Assembly: GCA_002794775.1 (NCBI GenBank)
Contig: NBAY01000026.1
Coordinates: forward strand, 1-64,000
DNA from: Porodaedalea pini
Taxonomy: Eukaryota; Basidiomycota; Agaricomycetes; Hymenochaetales; Hymenochaetaceae
DNA length: 64,000 nt
Reading direction: 5' to 3'
Each line of letters begins with the position of its first letter. Position 1 is the stretch's first letter. Positions 1-13,100 of this stretch are shown here, piece by piece. The notes below the pieces were generated by a model. That model was not told where the DNA came from and made no database searches. It saw only the letters and a list, made by a program, of their open reading frames with translations. The translations under genes and the position numbers were made by a program.

Positions 1-654
1 AATACTGAATGGATTGGCTTCAAACTTGCAGGATCTGTTGGTATAGTCATATACTTAATTTACAGACACAGGAAAGAATTTTATAGGTAGATGTAGGGGA
101 GCCATAATTTTTGAATCTCAGTGGAAATGTATGAGAGAACAGACTGGCCACACTTGTTTGATCTCTACCCACCTACACAGTTAATGTATTGCTCCATATT
201 TTACATATTTCTGCTCCTGAGAACCATGTCTTTTTTTTGAGTACTTAATGAGCAGGTACTGTGCAGAATTTACAGAGAAACTCAACATTTACTCTATTTT
301 TTTTGACATTTTGGCTCCGACGCGGCTCACTTCACGTGACATGCACGTGTCGCAGGACTTATGAAAATGGCTGTAACATCTAAATCATGCATCTCTTCTG
401 TGTTAGTCAACACTTACCATGTGAACGAAAGACTGTAAGCTTTCTAAATCATCTTGTGTTGTTTTACTCAAACGAAGACGTTCCAGATGTTGTTGGATTT
501 ACGGGATAAATTGCATTTACATGGCTGATTATAAACCGGTGCATAGGTGCTTTCACAAATTTGACTGCGGTCATGGCCAGTACGTCGACTCTGCACTATC
601 AAGATAATCTGTGTTTCGCTCATCTAGCACTAGACTGGATAACTATCAACCTGA
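1..654. other. A/T-rich stretch, no gene recognised
   Basis: No open frame here resembles a known family. If the DUF6533-like copy that follows had the same layout as the copy at 17.4 kb, its first exon would lie just outside the window and some middle exons would fall here, but I could not recognise the expected middle-exon motif (SKPLNPVSVIYF). Confidence 0.5.
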
Positions 655-1509
655 TTGACTGTAAGACAACGTTTCATTCCGTTCGATTATCAGGTTGTCA
701 CATTGTTATTTAGACATACTCGTCATGCGTGTATTGGCACTTTTCTCTCAAGGTCAGCTGCTTCCCTCATTGCCAAGACCCTCCACATAGATCTTACACT
801 CTCTGCAGATAAGAAAGCAGCGGCATTCCTCCGAACTCTTTTCGTCATAGAGGCAGCAGTTATGTTCGCCATCCTTACCTACGTGCAAGTCTTCAATGGG
901 AGTAAGCATGTCAGTTTTCTTGACATACGTGCCTCAGTAAACTCACCGTTGGATATTCCTTAAAGCCGCGTTAGGCCTATTCGGGACGAAATTTGCCGTA
1001 TGCCAAACAGTCAGATCTGTTCAGCCCGTATTTTTCATTCTTGCATGGTCAGTATCAGCTTGGTATATAATTGAGGAAGCGCATCTCTGAATCTCATTTC
1101 AGGGGAATTCCACTGTTCTACGAGCTCCTCTTGATGGTGCTCGCGCTTTACAAAGCGGCGAATTTCTGGAGCATGTCGGAGGGGTTCAGCGGCTTCCACC
1201 TCGTCAGGGTCCTTGTTGAAGACCAAGCGATCTATTTCGGCTTGTCAGTACACCGTACTGTCTTCCTTCTTCCTATACATGCTGATATCATCTAAAGCGA
1301 TTTTCTGCAATGTCGCGATGATAATATCCGATACGACAACGAACCCGGAGGTCGTGGCCAAGGTCGTTCTAGGCATAATCGGGAGTCCAAGCCTGTTTGT
1401 TATACTCGGGAGTCGCCTCTTGGTTCACTTGAAAGAGGCGGGGAAGAGAGGCGTGAATGAAGGGACGAGCTATCGAGTGGAGACGCTGAGCAACATAGAC
1501 TTTGCCTGA
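655..1509 (+). CDS. DUF6533-like multi-pass membrane protein, copy 1 (C-terminal half)
   Basis: Role unknown; the DUF6533 family is a large basidiomycete family of predicted seven-helix membrane proteins. Recognisable blocks, in order: ILVMRVLALFSQG (near 713-755), DKKAAAFLRTLFVIEAAVMF followed by a further hydrophobic stretch (about 780-897), LLMVLALYKAANFW then FHLVRVLVEDQAIYF (about 1125-1240), and the C-terminal exon ending HLKEAGKRGVNEGTSYR...NIDFA at the TGA at 1507-1509. The blocks lie in different frames and must be joined by several short introns. Each block aligns with the copy at 17.4-19.1 kb, which supports the call. The N-terminal exons are missing: either beyond the left edge or lost. 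I cannot tell whether the gene is functional; the listed start is only the left limit of recognisable sequence. Confidence 0.5.
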
Positions 1510-1777
1510 GGTCGCCCATGAAGCAAGCAACCGTATTCTTCCTTTGGTATAACTTGGGGAAAATAGAATGTGAGATGACCTTTTTGCATCTTCATTGATA
1601 CAAAGATTGGGTAAAAGCGGACATAAATGGGAAATCATCATGGATAGATCCGCATCGGTCCAAAGAGACGATTAACAGAGTTCTAGCTCTCCAAACTAAG
1701 ACTTCACTAATGAAGCTTACGGAAAAGTCCGTTGACACAAGCTGGCGACACAAAGACAATGCACAAGTCTCTCTGAG

Positions 1778-3952
1778 TCATGTCTGTCTCCGTCTAAAGA
1801 GGACGTGCGCCGTTGGATTTGGCACCATTGAGTTCCCGAACTCGACATCCCTTGGTCGCTCCTCGCCGTCACGCAGCTTAGTGTCATACGCGAGCACAAG
1901 ATACGCCATCATAGCCTTCAGCTCGTTTGCGGCGAAGAACCGACCGGGGCTGACGTAGCCACATCCGAACAGAAGGGAAGAAAATGAACTCATTGTTCAG
2001 AAAAATGAAAGGCGTGGACAACACTCACCAAGCATGTCTGCCGTGACCAAAAGGCAGAAAATCGACGCTCGTCGAGACCAGCTGGTGTCGTGTTGCCTCC
2101 TCCGTGCTCTCGTCGCGTGCATCTGCGAATCGGAATGGACGGAACTCTTGTGCATCTGCGTAGTTGGCATCATCACGGTGCGCGGCGAATGCGTTGCATG
2201 CGACGAATGTGCCCGCAGGAAGGAAGGTCCCGTCTGAGAGCGTGTAATCGACCAGCGCCTTCCGCGTCATGGATACTGTGTGCCCAGAGATGAGAAAGAT
2301 TAAAATGTCACGCAAATCGGAAACGAGAAGAGGATGATGACGTACTCGACCCAATCCCACTGTAGCGCTGACTCTCCCTCAAAAAGCTATCTACCTTTCG
2401 CATCTTCTGCATGGCAATCTTTGTCCATCCCTCTACCTCGACCACACGCTCTACCTCCTCGCGGAGCGGTGCAATATACTCTGGGCGTGCAGCAAGATGT
2501 AGCAAAGCGTGCGTAAAACTCTGTTCGTGAATTTAGATAGCTAACAGAGTGAGAAAGCCATATATGCATTACCATAGACGAAGTGTGAATGGCTGCGAAG
2601 TTGAGCATGAGAATGCGCTGGGTGAGGGCTTTGACCGAACGTTGTTCACCCTCTGCTTCGTCTATAAGCCACGAAAGCATGTCATTCTACCAGCATAACC
2701 TCAGCGAAACGTTCAAACCAGTTCGATCAGATGAAGAACACTGACAGGCTTTCCAGGCCACTCAGGTCCAATCTCCTCTCCCTGGCGCAAGCGGTACTCA
2801 ATAATCGGCCCAAGATGCCCCAGTGCGCGACGAGTGCTGGCAGGGACGGAGGTCAGGAGTTCCCCGACGAGCCTGAAAGCAGCACAAAATGTTACGTTGT
2901 AGACTTATTCACAACCGTGATAACATACCCTTTAGTGAAGTCCGGAAACAATTTGATAACGTGTGCAGCCTTCATCACATCGACAGTAAAACGGATGTTG
3001 AGGTCAATGTAATCCTTATCTCTGCCTATATTGGTCAAAGAAACCTTTTACTCAGTTGCAAATTTATTGAACGACTGATTTGGACTTGCAAAGGGGAAGC
3101 CCAACAAAAACACGATTACTTGCCCTGCAGACAGCCTGCATGACAGTTTTGAGCGCCGGTCTAGAAACCCAGTCTACAATTGTTCCCATCCATGAGACTT
3201 CTCACGATTATATATAAGAAAAGCAATTTCGTACCAGCACCGTTTGCATTAATACCCTCGTCGTAGCCAAGCATGATCTCCTCCTTGATTCCCTCGAAGA
3301 TCGCACCAATGTTGCGTGTGAGTCGCGAACGCACGATCGCGACGTGGTACGTGTCCTTGGTTACAAGATGGCCCAAAGTGTATTCTGAGGCGATTTGCTG
3401 ATAAAAATGCAGCGGATCAAGGTTTGGATGGTATGAAGTCGTACTTCTGTAAGCGAACTCACATCTTGTACTGCTTCTAGAAACGACAATTCGTTGTCCG
3501 GCGCTCTACGAACCTCCTCAATGAGCTCAGGTGTATTGACAACCACAAGCCATCTTCCTAGCTCTGGTATCTTGAACGTGCGAGACTTATACTATAGCAT
3601 GTAATTTCACTGAACAAAAGCGCTGGCTTAAGCAGCTAGTAAGCAACTCACTTTCGTGTATCCTTCCTGCAACATCGCCCGCGCGCTCGAAATGAACTTG
3701 ACAGCACCATAATATGAGGTCAATCTTCCCGAAGGTCCGACTGCAGGAACAGCAATCTGTGCTGAAAGGAATCAAGTCAGGCATTTATGGGTGTATGCAG
3801 CTGAGACGTACGTCGCGCTTTCGGATCTGAAGGTACTGCAAGGCAGATAATCCGATGATGACGGCGCAACTCGCGATGTAATTTGCATTGTCACGCACGT
3901 CGAACGTACCACCATTGGTTAATGTCAGCATTGACGAGTTGAACGATGCCAT
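1778..3952 (-). CDS. Cytochrome P450 monooxygenase, about ten exons
   Basis: A microsomal haem-thiolate oxygenase; substrate unknown, and style resembles the CYP512 or ent-kaurene-oxidase-like fungal P450s (family call is inference). The start is the ATG at 3952-3950: exon 1 (3812-3952, 47 codons) begins MASFNSSMLTLTNGG and carries a membrane anchor (NYIASCAVIIGLSALQYL). Later exons give AVPAVGPSG, the block TFKIPELGRW...NTPELIEEVRRAPD, NIGAIFEGIKEEI, DWVSRPALKTVMQAVCR, DYIDLNIRFTVDVMKAAHV, the I-helix FAAIHTSS, the K-helix ExxR (ESQR), and the haem loop FGHGRHACPGRFF. The haem cysteine codon is split by an intron (TG|C); read without splicing it looks like YVSPG, but the junction restores Cys. 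The last exon ends near LFRRRQT. No internal stop was needed, so the gene appears intact. It is divergent from the protease gene to its right. A CAGTACTAGTG site lies 35 bp before the ATG. Confidence 0.85.
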
Positions 3953-5389
3953 GCCGTACTTTAAATTGCAGAGGAAATGGCGAGCCCAGTACTAGTGGTT
4001 GGCTGCTCCGTCTTTTATCACACCGTGTCCTACACGTACTCGAGAAATCTACAATGGTCCCACACTGTACATCGGTAGAAATTAAATGATCGTGCGATAC
4101 GCCGGACTCGAGCTTTCCATTGTGAGTAGATTGTCGTCTCCGGGCCAATGCGGTTCTGCAGAGCGCATTTTCGCGCGACGCGTGGATATGGTTCGCTGTA
4201 TAGTTGCCTGAGAAACCCGGCCGGTGTTGTGCTTACGTTTGATAATGTAAGCATGCTTGCATAACTTATATTGGCCATTCGATACACCGACCAGCCCCTC
4301 AAACGCAGCGGTCGCCTCTTTGGTTCGTGAAGCGGGCTACGAGCTGCTCAAGTTGCGCACCGGATAGGGTCTACATCACCTTGGAAACAAACCACCAGTG
4401 GGTATTGTCAAGGTCATCCGGCGTGAGGCAGTTGGTATTTTAACGAGAGCCCAAGGAAAGAACGGATGCAGCAAGCACGCGACGGCGCAACGGCGCAGTC
4501 ACTCAGTGAGAAGTTCAAATAAAATTGGGAAGATGGTGGATCGTCCTGGAATGAATTGAAGAGAGTTGTTGGTGCTTTCGTCTAGTGCGTTGATTTATAA
4601 TGCAATGCCTATTGCATGAATTGATTTGGAAGTTGAATATATTCTAGCTAGACTTGTGGGTACGCAAGGATAGATTCGCCTTCGTCTCTACTAGAATCGT
4701 TCAGAAACCTTGGGAACCCTTCCCTACAGCTTGCCTTCGTTATCGTTCCTTTCGACGATCCCCATTCTTCCCGGAATGTTACACTCAGGGGCTTGCATAC
4801 AGAAGCCATTCACTTCGTCATGTCGCTGCTTTCCCTTCAAAGCATCTCACCTGTGCCACGAAAGAAACCGTCGAAATGTAATATTGTATTGCATGCCATG
4901 ATTTCTGCGTTCGGCTGGGTCGCAATGTGGACATTGCGTAGTATGACCGTCTCCTTTGAGGTAAAGAGCAGTAACCATTTACAGGCACCGCCGACGGCTA
5001 AAACTCACCATTGCATTCCTCACGAACATTCTACTTATAACTTGTCGCGAAATCTCCGGTGGCGTCAAGAAAACGCTCCTGGTTGACTCCCCACTTTGCT
5101 CCTTACGCCGCGCATTTGATGTAAGCCGGTTTTCGTCTTGTTTTTGCTAATTGCATGCATGCAAATCTTTGATGATCAAGGTGATCGAGTCGTCAGTGTG
5201 ACTGCTCCCCGTCTAGTCCTTTGCGTCGCTTGTCATTCAAGACGAAAAGGTTTGCCACAAATTCTGCCAGGGGGGGTTTAGTTCACGCAGGTTGTAAGGT
5301 ACAGAAATCACTTTGTTTGAGTTTACAACTGTTATAAGACTAGCCCATCGTACTCAGGTTATCACCAGGAAACCTGCCCTCAGAAACCT
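3953..5389. other. Divergent intergenic region, P450 to protease
   Basis: Short open frames at 4654-5086 are unlike any family and overlap each other in three frames, so I do not call them. The stretch should hold both promoters. An 11-base site CAGTACTAGTG, repeated elsewhere in the window, sits at 3987-3997. Confidence 0.5.
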
Positions 5390-7205
5390 TTGAACAGTTC
5401 AAAGACAGCAATGCCGAAGAAACAAGCAGACACCTCGAACATGGGGGAAGAAAGTTCAAAGAAAGGTCAAGCTTCAGGTTCCACGAGATCAGCCTTGAAC
5501 CCCTCAAGTCCAAACTTGAGTAGGGCACCAGCAACGGACGAGACCAAGGCATCAACAGGGAGAAGCGCAACAACTATAGCGAGTAGTTCTCGAACACGTC
5601 AATCAGAAGCGAAACGCAAAATGCCAGGCGTCGAGATGACAGCGAAGGAGTCAGAAGAGGCTCAAGCACATGCAGCTAGTGCAAGCGGTGCGCAAAGATC
5701 AAACAATGCAGAAAGCTTTCACAAGTACTTGACTTTTGCGTTGACCGTGAGAACAGAGCAAATCAGATTCAAGAAATCGGTACCGCCAAGAATTCCGCTA
5801 GTACACATGCTGAGGCCACACGGTAATTCGAAGCTCCACGATAGATACATGGTAACTGGGAATGACGTGCCCGATGGATCCCAGCAGCAAGCAAAACCTG
5901 AAAAAGAAGAAAAGGATCCCACACAGGAGTTGTTAGCCAAGTATGTTTCAGTAAGCGTATGGGGAGAGGATACGCATGTCTACATCAAAGCAGGCCTTGG
6001 AGCAAATCCGAAGCTCGAAACATGGTTCTCAGCGGATACGGGCTCGAGTATGCTGATTCTGTCCAAGCAGCTCGCGGACGAGTTTGTACAAAAGAATCCG
6101 CAAAGTACCTTGTTGGAAGCACCACAGAACAAGACTGCAAATCAGATCTTCACTCAGCCAACTCGAGTTATAGAAGGACCTGTGTACAAGAGCAGCGTTG
6201 ACATTGGGTACGCTATCGAGAACCAGGTGTTTTATGTTTCGCGTTCCGTGTCTACCACAGGAATACTCGGTCTGGGGTCTCGACGTCTCACGATAGGCAA
6301 GATCGTAGGCCATGAGAATGAGACCGTTCCAACCATCTTGGACAATCTAAGGGAGCAGTGTGGGATTAATCCGGATTCTATGGGTATAAACATCTTTCCA
6401 TGGAAGAAGAACACTGATGGTAGAATCGAGATGAAGGGAAATATGCATCTTGGCGGCGTCGATCGAAGGGCATACAAGGGCAAAAAAATTATCTATTTTC
6501 CGATGCCCAGTGAAGTCTACCATGGAATCTACGCAGGATTATCCTATGGAGAAGACAACAAAACAATCTTTAGTGCTGGAAAGTCATGTATACTCGACAC
6601 GGCTTGTCCTTGTATCATTTTAAAGGATAGTGCATTTAAGAGATATCTGGAGCTGACAGGAGCTACGCCACCAGTCTCTACGGACGCGACAAACCCTATG
6701 GATACGTTCCCGTCAATCCCAAAAGAGAAACTTCTTGGACTGAAGCGCTTGAGGTTTTATTTTGGAAACGGAATGCGAAAAAATATGTACTTTGACGTCA
6801 CGTCAGACGCACAGGTGTTCCCGCCCGAGCTCAGCACAAAGTTAGGCGGAAACAAAGACCGTCTGTATCTTGTGTTCCAGCCATCCAAGTTCACGAAAGA
6901 GGAGGTCTCTTATCTTGAAGGTTGCGAATATGTATTTGGGATCCCCTTGTGTAAGTCCTATCCATAGCTATAGATTTATATAAAGCTTTGCTGACTTCGC
7001 TGAAGTTCAACGTTTTTACTTTCATATCCAACTTGAGGAAAAATCTAGGCTCGTCGGTGTAGCAAGAACAGAGCATACAGACGTAGAAAACCCAGAGCTC
7101 GCCAAAATAAGAGAAGAAATCAGAAGCGAACAGCAAAAGGTCAAAGATGAATATGTTGAGTTACCAGGGGAGCACAAATCAAAGCGACGGAAGCACGAGA
7201 GGTGA
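5390..7205 (+). CDS. Pepsin-type (A1) aspartic protease, non-secreted, basic tail
   Basis: Predicted endopeptidase of the bilobed pepsin fold. Two exons: 5390-6950 and 7006-7205, with a 55-nt intron (GTAAGT...AG, branch-like CTGAC). They join in frame to give 586 residues, and the junction rebuilds the C-terminal pepsin motif GIPLFQRFYFHIQLEEKSRLVGVA. First catalytic site D216 in FSADTGSS; second site D403 in ILDTACP; GILGLG near 291-296; MHLGGVD near 352-358, as in A1 enzymes. Unusual points: residues 1-110 are polar, low-complexity and lack a signal peptide; the usual G after the second DT is A; the C-terminal tail is charged and ends KSKRRKHER, which resembles a nuclear localisation signal. 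A second in-frame ATG at 5411 is an alternative start. It may be an intracellular or nuclear protease, or a catalytically weak relative; that is inference. Confidence 0.8.
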
Positions 7206-8086
7206 AGCAGGACAGGTGCAGCTGCAAAAGGTAGCCACAATGCGTGGGCTAGAATGAATGTACGTCGGTCGCAAATAACCGAAGACCCGCGTATTTCGAA
7301 TGGAATTGTATATAATCTGTTTTATAAGCCATGCATGAGTGAATGTATAGAGACGAATTACAGTCCTGAAGAGTATACCGTTGGATATGACTTGATTGAG
7401 CTGCTGCAGCGTTCCGCGTCTGCCATGAACCCGTATACCATTGGAATTATTGATGACTGCAAGCGTAGTAAAGTGATCTAGAAAGACGCCAACATGTTAG
7501 CGCATTCGCTCGAGAAAAGGACTATGTACTGAAGTGGTTCAAAAGCGGTACGGGAGCACTTACATCGAGTACTGTTACATCGGCACACTACGGGCGCAGT
7601 AGGAAATAAAATCATAGAGCAGGTGCAGCTCGCTTTGATCCTACTACCACACTAGGATGTTCGCTGTAGCCTAGGAGATTACGGCTGATTCGGAGGTACC
7701 GTGGATGAGGACGAGCTGTCTCAAAATATGATCGGGGCGATTAGGAACGAGTTGAACTCGGGTGGTGCATAGATATTCTAACACCACAATAAGGCCGACA
7801 TCCCGATTGTCGAGAGCGAAAAATGTTGTATTATAGAAAATTAGACAAAATAAAATATTCACTCTTTGTGCTTGGGACATCAGAGGGTGTAGAAACAGAG
7901 GCTGAGTAGAAATACAAGTGATTAATACTGTGCGAGAGCGGAAAAAGGAAGCCTTTTTCGCATCCGTGAGAACGACTTTCCGTAACTGAGCTATCGATAG
8001 CTTTCGCACCCGTGCGCCGGAGAATGGAGGCACTCATTTAACATCATCAGCCGCATACACCCTCCCCAGAGTCCCCGCTAACCATC
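7206..8086. other. Intergenic; PGK promoter region
   Basis: No convincing gene. Short frames at 7254-7481 and 7671-8037 show no family resemblance. The last 40 bases before the PGK start are pyrimidine-rich (CCCTCCCC) and end in ACCATC-ATG, typical of strongly expressed fungal glycolytic genes. Confidence 0.5.
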
Positions 8087-9580
8087 ATGTCGCTCTCTAA
8101 CAAACTTTCCATCTCTGACCTCGACCTCAAGGGCAAGAAGGTCCTCATCCGCGTCGACTTCAATGTTCCCATGCAGGATGGCAAAATCACCAACCCAGCG
8201 GTGCGTAGCGTCCCCGGACCTCGAATCACCGCGAGATCTGACGGGGTTGTTCACAGCGTATCGTGGCAGCACTTCCGACTATAAAATATGCACTCGACAA
8301 CGGTGAGTTGGTTGCGCTTTCATAAGACTGTCTCGATGCGGAGGCTCATGCGTGACTGCAGGCGCGCACACCGTAATCCTCATGTCGCATCTTGGCCGCC
8401 CAGACGGCAAAGTTGTAGCTAAATACTCTCTCGAACCTGTCGCAAAGGAAGTTGAAGGCCGCCTCGGGAAACCTGTTACGTTCCTCAAAGATTGCGTCGG
8501 GCCTGATGTCGAATCCACTGTCTCGTCCTCGCCTAATGGGTCTGTCATCCTACTTGAGAACCTGCGCTTTCACATCGAGGAGGAGGGCTCTGCGAAAAAC
8601 AAGGACGGAACGAAGACCAAGGCAGATAAGGCAGCAGTCGAACAGTTCCGCGCGGGCCTCACAAAGCTCGGCGACGTCTACGTGAACGACGCATTCGGAA
8701 CCGCACACCGCGCACACGCTAGTATGGTCGGCGTTCAACTTCCCCAGCGCGCAGCCGGCTTCCTCATGAAGAAGGAACTCGAGTTCTTTGCGAAGGCACT
8801 CGAACACCCTGAGCGTCCTTTCCTCGCTATCCTAGGTGGCGCAAAGGTATCCGACAAGATCCAGCTGATCGACAACATGCTCGACAAGGTCGATAAGCTC
8901 ATCATTTGCGGCGGTATGGCATTTACCTTCAAGAAGACGCTCAACAACGTCAACGTGAGTATTCAGAATCTCTCTTGTAATCCAGAAGTTGACTATTTCG
9001 GATCGTACAGATCGGGAAATCGCTCTTCGACGAGGCTGGCTCGCAGAAAGTTGCGGGTCTCATCGAGAAGGCGAAGAAGAACAACATCGAGCTAGTCTTC
9101 CCCGTCGACTACATCACGGCGGATGACTTCAACAAAGACGCGAATACGAGTACAGCGACCGACGAGAGTGGGATCCCGGACGATTGGATGGGCCTGGACT
9201 GTGGCGAGAAGAGCCGCAAGCTGTTCAGGGACACTGTCCTGAGCGCGAAAACCATCCTCTGGAACGGACCTCCAGGCGTATTCGAGTTCCCAGCGTTCGC
9301 TGGCGGCTCAGAAGCTCTGCTTGATGCGAACATCGAGGCGGCGAAGAACGGTGCGGTCGTTATTGTCGGCGGTGGAGACACTGCGACCGTTGTCGCTCAG
9401 CATGGGGCGGAGGACAAGCTCAGCCATGTGAGCACAGGTGGTGGCGCATCTCTAGAGCTGCTGGAGGGAAAGGTATGTATTGTCGTTATCTGTCCTGCTA
9501 CCTGTCTTGTCTGACTGTCAGCATCTCCTCTTTGACAGACTCTCCCTGGTGTTGCCGCACTCAGCGACAAGTCGGCGTAA
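8087..9580 (+). CDS. pgk1: Phosphoglycerate kinase
   Basis: Cytosolic glycolytic enzyme that transfers phosphate from 1,3-bisphosphoglycerate to ADP. Five exons: 8087-8200, 8257-8302, 8362-8954, 9011-9472 and 9539-9580; total 1257 nt, 418 residues, the usual length for the family. Visible signatures in order: [75 protein letters not shown] (nucleotide loop), VGGGDTATV and [14 protein letters not shown], ending [11 protein letters not shown]. All introns are 54-66 nt with GT...AG ends, and every junction keeps frame. [12 protein letters not shown] at the ATG is a normal PGK start. Intact; single-copy housekeeping role expected. A near-copy of the repeated 11-mer (CAGTACTAGTA) lies at 9698-9708, about 120 bp past the stop. 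Confidence 0.97.
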
Positions 9581-10159
9581 GTCTATACGGCTGGCTCGCC
9601 GACGAGTGCCTTGGTTAATCCGTGAATTTCCAGAGAAAAACACCGGTTTTAAGGTGTCTCAATAGTAAATTGGAAGAACTATAGTATCGATGTTGTACAG
9701 TACTAGTACTCTTAGAATCAACGTGTATTGGCTGCTTATGAGCACTATGTGACAGAAGATATCTCATTCTTATGGATGAGAGCAATCTAAGGTATTTACT
9801 TCCACAATTTATCATTAGTGCCATGCTTTCAATTATTACTTGAAGCGAAAGCTCTGTGACAGGCTAAGCTAAGCGCAGGTATATTTGTCTTCTATATTTT
9901 GTCTTTGTTTGAGGTATGCCGTTTTCATATCAATATGCGCACCGCAAATTTGCCTTTGAGATGGAACTTTATCCCTTTCAATCTCCATAATTGAAGGAGT
10001 GAAGACAAAGGATACAAAGAACATTTATTTCTCAATCGTCATTGAAATTGACAAAGGCTGTATGGATTCTTGACTTGGTGATTCGGCACTCATTGGGACA
10101 AACCAGGTGCACAGACGAGCATAAAGATGACATCAGAAAGGATCGCTTCTCGAAATATG
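9581..10159. other. Convergent intergenic region
   Basis: Lies between the 3' ends of PGK (+) and the amidohydrolase (-). A/T-rich, presumably both 3' untranslated regions and terminators. Contains CAGTACTAGTA at 9698-9708. No gene seen. Confidence 0.6.
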
Positions 10160-13100
10160 TCAGAACAAGTCGACAATACGTCGTCCGGGAGAAACGACTG
10201 CGACGACTTTGCTCGAAGTCTCCAGCAAGCCACCGCCTCTGTATGCCACAATATCCCGCGCCATGCTCGGCTTTAGTCCTAATGTTCTCTCGAGGTTCGT
10301 CGTAGCAAGCGCAAGCGCCTCCTTCTCTCCTATCTTCCCATGAGATTCCAAAGCAGCCTATTGAGACGTCGGACACATAAGCGCGAATACGGCAGAAGGT
10401 GGACTTGTCCTGCACTCACCCATGCGATATCGAATCGTGTATTCCGCGCTGTATATTCATCGACGACGCCGACCGCAACTGTCACGTTATTCTTAAGAAG
10501 AGTAGTTATACTGCTCTCATAACTGAGCGGTGGGCCAGGAAGACTGAGAAATCCAAAACGATATTACTGCATCAGCATGCATACGCTATGAAAATGGACC
10601 TTATTCGTACATTCTTCGCTGATCCCAAGAGCCAGGAAACGGCCGTGATGGCGAGACGATTACGCTGACCCCCGCCTCCGCAATTTCTCGAGCGATGAGA
10701 TGAGCCTCCGCAGCTCCTGCGAACGTGACACGAATAATTTTACCAGTTCTCGATTCATAAGTGCTCTTGACACCTAATAGCGTTGACATAATGTCGGCGT
10801 TCTCAACATGTATTACAAGCGGTATTCTCCCCTGATTATGCTCAGCATCCGGACTAGATTGGAAATTGATGGGCCGCGCACCTTCCGCACAGACATGAGG
10901 ATGGAATTGTTTAATACCTGTTTCAATTTCTTAGCTTCTTCTGAGCGCCCGTTCAGACCCGTATCCGCATCATCATACAAGAGTCGTCGGAGCAACGCTA
11001 TTTGAGTGCTCACGCTCTGTGGAAGGGACCTTCCTACTTGCACATGCAAAGCAACTTCTTCCTGAATTACGGCACCAGTCTCTAGCGCACTCAAAGCACC
11101 TGGTGCAAAAGCCGCGGAAACACCGAGTATGACGCCTGAGCCTGAGGGTGGAGTAATTGCCGTCGTTACCCCTGCCCGGTATGCCAGCCTAGTAGTCTAC
11201 GTTAGCAAGGATAAAAAGATATTGGTGATAGTGGGAAGTCTGAGCTCACAGCATGTTTCTTCCCCCAAATTGTAATCCGTCCACCGCACGGATGAAGGTA
11301 TTCGCCCCTAGTATCTGCGGCACGCCGTCAACTTCCAGCGCGTTATACAGAACCGTCATTTGTTGACTGTTCCATGCGTATCTCGACGAGTCCAAGCGGC
11401 GACCCAAATGTGACAAGCCCAGGTGCCAGAACTCCACCTTTCAGATCAACCAGTTCTAACTCCGAGTCCACCGCTGACCTATGAAATCCCACACAGGAGA
11501 GGCCGATACCAACACACGTAATTGCACCGTCGCGTACATATACGGATTTCAACTCGCCTGCTTCCAACCCATCGCTTGCGTTTTGAAACAAAAGATCAGC
11601 CTCTCTTGAGCTGAAATACACGCCGAGAACGTTCGAGAAGACGACATCTTTGTCATGTCGCACACGTGGCTCGAGAGGAGGGAGACCCTCGTATTGCAAC
11701 GTATCGTTCGCTTCGCGGTCAAAGTCCGGCTGGACAGGAGGCTTCTGCGCTTCTTTGGGCTTGGGGGAAGTATAGGGAGATGCGATCTGCGCGATTCCGT
11801 CGATGAAAACTTGCTTTGGCGTTGCTCCAAGGACAAGTGGATGCGCATCCCATATAATGAGGTCTGTAATGAGATTTTATGCCCGAGGTAAGTGGATCCG
11901 TACTTTAATCGATTCAGGTCGCTAACCTGCGTCATTCCCTTACAGTAAAAATCCAAATGAGACGAATTGAATCTCTGAACGTATACGGAGCGGACCTGGT
12001 CTGATCCTTCCGATACGATGTCCCATCCCAGCCGCATCTGCGGGAGTGCTCGTTACAGATGCCAGAGCAATCGTAGGGTGTAGACCGTAGTAGTGTGCCT
12101 GCGCGGCCTCATTGAGCAAGTACCGGCTATTGACTACTGGATGATCAGACTGTCGCAGGTCGAAATGAATCAATGCCAGTCTTTATAGCTATGTGCTTTG
12201 AAGTTACACGAACTCGCCTTCATCACGACGGGAATATTGTGCTCTGCAAGTATGCGCGGCGCGAATTCGGAACCGCGGTACGCTTCACGTTTCTTTCTGT
12301 TTGGGTAGACCGCCTGTCGTACACAGTTATGAGAAGAGTAACTAAGTTGTATTTACCTTACGTTGGACGCGAAAAGTGCAATGCTAGGTACGCCTCCCTA
12401 AAGAAAGAGCTGTGTAAATGGATTAGCAAACACGAAAGATGCCAAGGGGCATACCCAGGTCTTCTTCAAAAGTTCAGGCACAAGGTAAGTTTCGCCAGCA
12501 TGATGAAATGATGCGACAGGGAATTGAAACTCATTCGTGAGCTAAAGTCAAGGTTAAAAAGTGCCCCAACGAAATGTCGTACAGCTCACTCGGACAATCG
12601 CGTCAAGATCAACCGCCTTAGAATGGGAAAGTCAAAATTTCAATGAAGGGGTTTTAAATCGCAGAGCAGCTTACCTCATAGCAATGGACACTGACCTACG
12701 TGAAAAATCGTATAAATAACCGTGCAATAACTAGACTATATCTGAAAGGCTCACTTTCACCTTTCCTCGCAACACATCAACCAGAGCCTCCCACTGTATA
12801 TCTTCCGGGAAATGTTCAACGTCAACTGATTCCCAGAGTCGTGATTCCACCTTCGTGCAGTACGAGTCTTGTGCTTCTTTGACCTTGCGTGCCTCGTCGT
12901 ATGCGTGTCTGAACTCCCAAGCGGAGTCCATACGCGTTTGACTGTACACTCTTGACGGATTCTCGCCTTCATCGTTTCGATTCAGCGATAAGGATCTCAT
13001 TATGCAGACTGACACGTACCACAAGCATGTCTATAAAATCTCATCAATTGCGTGTACATCAGAGAAGAACTTGATTGACAGACTTCATATGTCTCCATCG

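Noticed and set aside
1984..1995. P450 apparently lacking its haem cysteine (YVSPGRFF)
   Set aside because: Splicing at the GTGAGT donor and CAG acceptor gives HACPGRFF, so the cysteine is present.
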